From positions 496,001 to 560,000 of the forward strand of contig SNVD02012263.1 in NCBI GenBank assembly GCA_013180625.2: a stretch of 64,000 bases of DNA. Direction: 5' to 3'. This DNA is from Boswellia sacra (taxonomy: Eukaryota > Streptophyta > Magnoliopsida > Sapindales > Burseraceae). The translations under genes and the position numbers were made by a program. This document shows positions 58,432 to 64,000 of this stretch, piece after piece. Position 1 is the first letter of the stretch, and each line of letters begins with the position of its first letter. The notes beneath the pieces were generated by a model that made no database searches, was not told the origin of the DNA, and saw nothing but the letters and a program-made list of their open reading frames with translations.

Positions 58432-60909
58432 TGTAAAGCCCATTTATTATTATTTTTTTTAACTTAAGCCCAGCCCATTATTTTAACCCAGCCCACAAAT
58501 TCAATTATTTTCTTTACATTTATATTAAGCATTTAATTGGATTTAATTAGAAAAGAAAAGAGAAAATCTAGAAGGGAAGACAGAGGGGAAAACGTGAGAT
58601 AGAGGGAGAGGAAAGCAAGAGAAGATTTTGATTTTTTCTAAGGAATTTGAAGATTTTAAGGTAATTTCTTCATCTCTTAGTTTAATTAAATTATATAATT
58701 TCAATCTTATCTCTAGATCAATATTAGGAGGAGGTGGTTTGATATTTGGAGATGTAATAAAGAGAGAAAATAGAGAGAGAAATGAGATTTTTATACTTAT
58801 TTTGGCTTCAATTTCTTGTATTTTGAAGGAATTGAAGTTTTGATGATAATTATGAAAAATTAGGGTTCTATGAACAGTATAGATTTCGAAAATTATAGCA
58901 GTCCGTTGGATTTGAATCTGATTCTGAAATTTTTATATGTTAAAATAGACATCCTAAGGATTTGTTTAAAATTGGATTCACTGAAAAATGTGAGTATGCA
59001 ATTTATTATGAATTTTCGAAGTTTACTGTTCACCACTGGAAATTCAGTTTTTCTGCAGAAAATCAGTTTTGGGCAAGTTAATTGAGTTATCTAGAGGTCT
59101 TCAAAAATTATGAAATTTGGGATATGAGTTTGTATATATGTGTAGTTTAAAACTGGAGAGTTTTGTGAATTTATGAATTTAGCACAAATTATCATGTATT
59201 TTGGAATAGGGAGAGGTCAGTTCTGGAAATGAATTTACAGAATTTGTGTATCTGAAAAAAATGAAGGATTTGAGGTATCTAATGAGCATATAATACTATG
59301 AAATTTTATATGATATTAGACATGTATGTGTAGAAGATGTTTATAAAATATTAGACCATTTGGATGAGTAAATTAATTATTAAAAATCGAAGAACCAGAA
59401 TTACTCTGTTTACGAAGTGTGGAAATGGAGTTAATTAGGAGAATTAGTATGTTATTGGTAAGACTGGGGCTTTGTGCTATTAAAGAATTTTATTTGGCTT
59501 TTTCCTTAGGTGAGACTGCGGTTCCTAATACATACCAGGATTCGAACGCGGAAGGGGTTGCCACGCAAGTTAATCCACGAGAATAGTGAGTGGGAAAAAT
59601 ACTATTTTTACCAACAATTGAACTATAAATTATAAATTTCTATTTATTTATAATTGTTAGCAAAACTTTATTATGTTAGTAAATAGATATTCCTTTATTC
59701 TAGTATGAAGCATATTTTATAGTTTATCAAATTTTGTCTATGCAGTATCGGAAATGATTGTTTAATGTTTTAGAGATTTAAAAGTAAAGAATTGAATTTT
59801 TATGTTTTACTAAGATAGTACCCAATTTATTCAGATAGTAAAATTATAGAGGTCTTTGGGACCCATTCAGGCACACATAGAGGCTTTGGGCCGTGTGATC
59901 TGGATGTTTAGCCCTTTGGGGGCAGCTCTGCGCATGCGTAGGATCAGTATAGTGATATCTTGGCCTGAGCGATCCTAGCCCCGCCAGGTCATGATCAGTC
60001 AGATTAGTTTGGGTACTTGATTAGTGAAACTGTAATGACTTAGAAATTTAAATTAAGAAATGAGTTTTATGAGATTTAGAAACTTAATATATTTATCATG
60101 TTGAATGTTGAATGCAAGTAGAAATGCTTTAGAAGATTTTTATATTCAAATTTAGATTTTGTGAAAGGCATAGAAATTATTGAAAGAATTGCTTCCTCGT
60201 TTTTGTATCTTTTCTAAGTAGTTTTCTTATTAATGTTAGTAAAGCATAATTTTTAATTAATTTATTATTATGATATAGTATTTTATTTTATGCAAATTTT
60301 TATCTATTTTAATGACTCTATCCCACTCACTGAGGTTATACTCACCCTATTTTCTTTTCTTTAAAAACCCTTTTTCCCCAGGAGATTGCAGTGTTCAGTC
60401 GGAACGCCAGTAGCTGCTTGAGGTTGGCCATTTGATGATGTTTTGAGAGCTTTCTTTTTTTATATCTTATTGTATTATCGTAGATGGTTTTCTTGCATAT
60501 GTAAATATTTGATATCGTATATGTATCAAAGATTTGTTTTAGTTTCTTTTAGACATTTTTGTTTATTCAATCATGTTTGAGTTTTTAAACTTATATTAAA
60601 ATTTTAGTTGTAAACTTTTTGAATCGAAATTAATCATATTTGAGGCCGGAGGCCATATTTTCTTCTAAAGACTGTTTTGGAGATACAATAATTTTAACAG
60701 ATGGACTTAAGGTCCTGAAAAGGAAGTTAGTGATTATATACATAATTTTGGAAGTGTTGAATTTTGTTATACTTGGCAGGGGGATTAGTCTAAAATACAA
60801 GGGAAACTCTGTCAAATTTTTCGTAAATTAGCATAATTTAAAAAGTTAAATTTTCTTAGTACAGTTTTAGACACGATTCGCCCGTGTTAGTTAGGGGCGG
60901 GTCGTGTCA
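58432..60909 (+). repeat. 3' LTR of the gypsy element
   Basis: 2478 bp, from TGTAAAGCCC to GTCGTGTCA, nearly identical to the 5' LTR. Confidence 0.95.
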
Positions 60910-60914
60910 AAAAT
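60910..60914. repeat. target-site duplication AAAAT, right of the LTR retrotransposon
   Basis: Identical to 51076-51080. Confidence 0.9.
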
Positions 60915-61280
60915 AAACAACTTTCTACTTGCGTGCATAGAATTTGAATTCCTCTTATTGCTTTTGCTGCTCACCATGTACAATTTTTGTTAACTTACAG
61001 AAGAAAATTAGAACAAGGCACTGCAAGACATGCATTATGCATATATGATAGTTTTTTCTTTTATGTACAATAGTGTTATTATTATCAGTATCTGTTCAAG
61101 TCAGCAACAAGATAGCAAAGATTTGAAGGCAATGCCTATGTTCCTAGAAAAATGATAATAATAGACAAAAATGGAAAAAAAAAATACACCGCCCTGCGTG
61201 GAAGGTGGATTATACCAAAGAAATGAATATATAAGAATAGAAAGTTTTTAATTTCCACTCTGCTTGAATTGCTTCTTTAA
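60915..61280 (-). other. probable 3' UTR and downstream flank of the TerC gene
   Basis: This 366-bp interval separates the retrotransposon from the TerC stop codon. Much of it is likely 3' untranslated sequence of the minus-strand TerC gene. There is no other coding signal. Confidence 0.4.
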
Positions 61281-63221
61281 CTAGTCAGACTTCTTCATTA
61301 GACTCAAAAGTACTCCAGCACTAAGACTTGTTGCTACAAAACCGAGAGAGGCCTCAGTTGATACGTGAAACCCTACAGGAAGAGTTGGGAGACGATTCAG
61401 TTATTTCTTTTCCTTTTTAATTGTGAAATCAAGATGATACATAACTTAATGGTGTTTAGACAAGACTCACCAAAGAAATCCAAGATCATTTTACACCCGA
61501 TGAAACCAAGAACAACTGCAATGGACGGCTGATAAAGAAATAGGCAGCAAAGAATTTCTGTCAGTATGAATCCATTATATTATTATGACATAATGACACC
61601 ATGTGATTACTATAATTGGATGGTCAGACAGTAGGAACTCAGTATTTAGGTTTTCCTTGTATGAATAGTACCCGTAATTTGGACATGGATATCGTAACAT
61701 ATAATGGGAAAAAGCTGTTGTCACATCTTGTCTAGAAGTTATGTAGAGATAAAAGGATGGCCATGGTGTAGAATTGACTTTTCTTCAGGTCATTTTTCTA
61801 CTTTGTATATGCAATGCGTCTATTAACACATATTATGCATGAATAACTACACAAATTTAAGCATAAAATGCCTCCACCACAGACTGCCTATAAAATCTAA
61901 CATATAAGGCTTATGCTAAGTCTCAAATCTCAATACCGAAATAGTTGAGATCAGCTACACGTTCTGCCAATAAAGTCTAACATATACCACCTATAAAAGC
62001 TATATCGAAACCTAAATATTTTGTTTATAAACGCTTTGTCAAAATCACATTCACAATTAAAAAGAATGTGAATCGGACATAATTCTGCTAGTAAATTTGC
62101 AGATCAGGTAAAGAAACCATGTTTTGATTAAGCATAAAAGCCTGCAACAATCCAAGAAATGACTTTTAATTTATGAGTTACTAATCAAGAGTCAGCTGTT
62201 GCTATAAAATAATGCACAGCCATGCTTCAGAAAAGTGACAAAGCTAATGAATACTGGTTAACAAGTGGCAAATAACCATTTTACCTGTAAATATTCCATA
62301 TCTGCCATACCCTCGGAAATGAGTGTATAAAGGGACCTCAAGCCTGCATTGACCAGAGTTACAGTTCATCAAATCCACTTTTAATAAGATATAAAAGAAT
62401 TTAAGACAGTTGTGATCTTTATATTTAAATTCAAATACATTTTTTATTTGAGAGGTAAAGAAATCAGTTGCAAAAATCTATTCAAAGCATACATGCTCCA
62501 GAAGTGAATGGGCTAGCCCAATTATATTTCATTGCCACTGTCACATAAATGCCAAACAGTCATAAGTGGTATGCTTAAAACTAAGTAACAGAGAGGTAGA
62601 CTATCAGATTCAATGTAGATATGATAATTTTACTTTTAAGGAAACAATCATTTGCAAGGATATAAATAGCACTACTGAAAGTTGCTAACCATCTATAATG
62701 AGAATAGGCAAGAACAGTACCTAAGATGGCAAAGAGATTAGATGTAAAGACTATGAAAGGATCCCGTGTAACACCAAAAACAGCTGGTATCGAATCAACC
62801 TGAAGAAAATTAAAAATTTGCAAATGTTCCTTTTAACACTCACTAGTAAAGCGCATTCAATTGGAGAAAGTTCGTTGTGTGGTTGTGAGTGTCTGTGCAG
62901 CAAAAATAAGAAACAGAGAACACCTACAGCAAATGCTATATCACTAAGCTCAATAACTGCTACTGTGAGAAGCAATGGTGTGGCCTGTCCAAAATGTTTG
63001 AGGCCTGTTAGAAATCAAATAAAATTGCTTTAACAAAGTTAAGGAATTTTAATATTCAGAAATTAAAAAAAAATACTAATTTATATTGAATAATGACTAA
63101 AAAAAAGCGTATATGACAAAATGACGGTATTAAGCATTCTGGATTCTTATAAATAGTTATCAATGACTTACTTTCCACAGTCCATTATGATTTGTGAAAA
63201 ATCGATCACCATCATAATAAG
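61281..63221 (-). CDS. TerC-family integral membrane protein (plastid TerC-like), 3' part
   Basis: Six 3' exons are seen (high..low): 63221-63172, 62984-62928, 62799-62721, 62343-62285, 61528-61471 and 61372-61281 (stop TAG). All phases agree and give about 130 residues. Motifs in order are [21 protein letters not shown], the TerC signature [50 protein letters not shown] and a C-terminus ending MKKSD. Several segments are hydrophobic membrane helices. The conserved acidic residues within ELSD and AVDS are kept. Plant TerC (Arabidopsis At5g12130) sits in the thylakoid membrane and is needed for thylakoid protein insertion and biogenesis. The N-terminal transit peptide and first helices are missing because the upstream exons lie beyond the window. 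A recent retrotransposon ends only 371 bp after the stop. Confidence 0.92.
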
Positions 63222-64000
63222 CTGTAAAACAAGGAAAAGGAAATTTCAAATTTCTGAACCAGAAACATTAACTAGTAAAAAGTAAATGAGCCAAAAGGGT
63301 GTAACCAACCATCAGATCCCATTATAATTATTAAGTCATAATTTTCCTTTTACAATATACTTCGTCACTTAAATGTGAAAAAATAAAGTACAATAGCTGT
63401 GTCTCTATGTAGGGTGGTTTTCTTTGCTATTTCTTAGCTGATTGAGTGTGAGCGGCGAGCGATAAGGTAGTAGTGGAAGGGAAAACTTGTCCAAAAATAT
63501 ATATATAAGTAAAAACACCACAAACATGGTAAAAAAAATGGAATTGCCTGCCAGAGCAAGAGTAGTCTGCATTCAAGTCTTTGGTTGTCTAGTTTCAAGG
63601 AGGCTACCATTATAACATAGAGTAAAATAAAAGAGGAAAATAAATAGGTTCGACTTTCTAAGTATACGATTTAGTCCAACAAAGTCCTCAACTGTTTTTA
63701 TATTCTCTCTAAAAATGACAGAGGTGTCTCATTCAATGACTGGACTAATGTAAGAAATAAAGACCACTCTCAATAACAAGAATGTTTTACTGAAGCTGTA
63801 TATTACATCATGACACAGGTAAAAAGGATTATAATTTATTTATAAGCAAGGCTGCAAATTAGAAAAAGATTTCCTAGACCTAGCCTATTCCGCCAAAAGT
63901 ATCAATGCCTAAACTTAAAATTATTTAGTTTGAGAAAGAACCATTCAAATTTCCGCTCTACTACAAATTTAAAACTAAGCTAGACAGGAGCTTGGCTCAA
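63222..64000 (-). other. large intron of the TerC gene, running off the window
   Basis: The exon ending at 63221 begins in phase 2, so at least one more exon lies upstream. I see no exon with the expected preceding TerC residues in 63222-64000, so this appears to be intron. Confidence 0.5.

Larger units (their letters stand above)
51081..60909 (+). mobile_element. Ty3/gypsy LTR retrotransposon, chromovirus type (Tekay/Del-like), defective
   Basis: This is a full-length element of 9829 bp: two direct LTRs of about 2.48 kb starting TG and ending CA, a 5-bp target duplication, an initiator-Met tRNA primer site just inside the 5' LTR, gag, protease, reverse transcriptase, RNase H, integrase with a C-terminal chromodomain-like segment, and a polypurine tract before the 3' LTR. 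The gag-pro-RT-RH-IN order is Ty3/gypsy. Long LTRs, the Met primer site, the GAGGACGAA motif before the polypurine tract and the terminal VWWRNHS..ATWE block fit the Tekay/Del clade. Coding is broken by four stops and two frameshifts, so it cannot make a full polyprotein. LTRs differ by about a dozen substitutions by eye, which means recent insertion. Confidence 0.95.

Noticed and set aside
1..64000. tRNA genes, rRNA, CRISPR arrays, operons and ribosome binding sites
   Set aside because: No cloverleaf-type or rRNA sequence was recognised by eye, and the bacterial features do not apply to this spliced plant nuclear DNA.

Overview
The window is nuclear DNA from a flowering plant, almost certainly a core eudicot. 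Genes are split by GT-AG introns, intergenic DNA is strongly AT-rich, and the recognisable proteins are plant families: a two-domain WRKY factor, a PBS1-like receptor-like cytoplasmic kinase, a TBC Rab-GAP with a coiled-coil tail, lambda-class glutathione transferases and a plastid TerC protein. A rosid host is a guess. There are no bacterial features, and I found no tRNA, rRNA or CRISPR array.

Layout. 1-8.5 kb: AT-rich intergenic DNA with a cluster of three G-boxes at 4.1-4.34 kb, then the probable leader region of the first gene. 8.8-11.2 kb (+): WRKY44/TTG2-type factor, 4 coding exons, 472 aa. 12.55-12.84 kb: a hAT-type MITE. 14.9-17.3 kb (+): PBL7-like kinase, 5 exons, 399 aa. 18.3-27.2 kb (-): TBC-domain Rab-GAP, 17 exons, 854 aa, convergent with the kinase. 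28.6-30.9 kb (-) and 43.9-46.3 kb (+): two lambda GST genes of 10 exons each. They are arms of an inverted duplication and are transcribed away from each other. Between them lies about 13 kb of repeat-rich DNA. It holds a 1.4-kb Mutator-like element with a perfect 10-bp target duplication, set inside one copy of a duplicated AT-rich repeat block, plus a decayed copia gag fragment and other debris. 47.6-48.3 kb: a second hAT-type element. 51.08-60.91 kb: a complete Ty3/gypsy chromovirus-type LTR retrotransposon with 2.48-kb LTRs and a 5-bp target duplication. Its LTRs are nearly identical but its gag-pol is broken by four stops and two frameshifts. 61.3-63.2 kb (-): the 3' six exons of a TerC-family gene that runs off the window.

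The host genes do not form a pathway. They look like ordinary neighbours: trichome or seed-coat transcription control, immune or brassinosteroid-type kinase signalling, vesicle traffic, redox or flavonol chemistry, and thylakoid biogenesis. I found no clearly undescribed system. The most interesting material is structural: the inverted GST duplication with loss of the ancestral stop codon in one copy, the nested and duplicated repeats between the arms, a 60-bp coding minisatellite in the Rab-GAP, and the contrast between young LTRs and ruined coding in the retrotransposon.

All exon boundaries were placed by eye from reading frame, splice dinucleotides and family knowledge, and were checked only for phase consistency.
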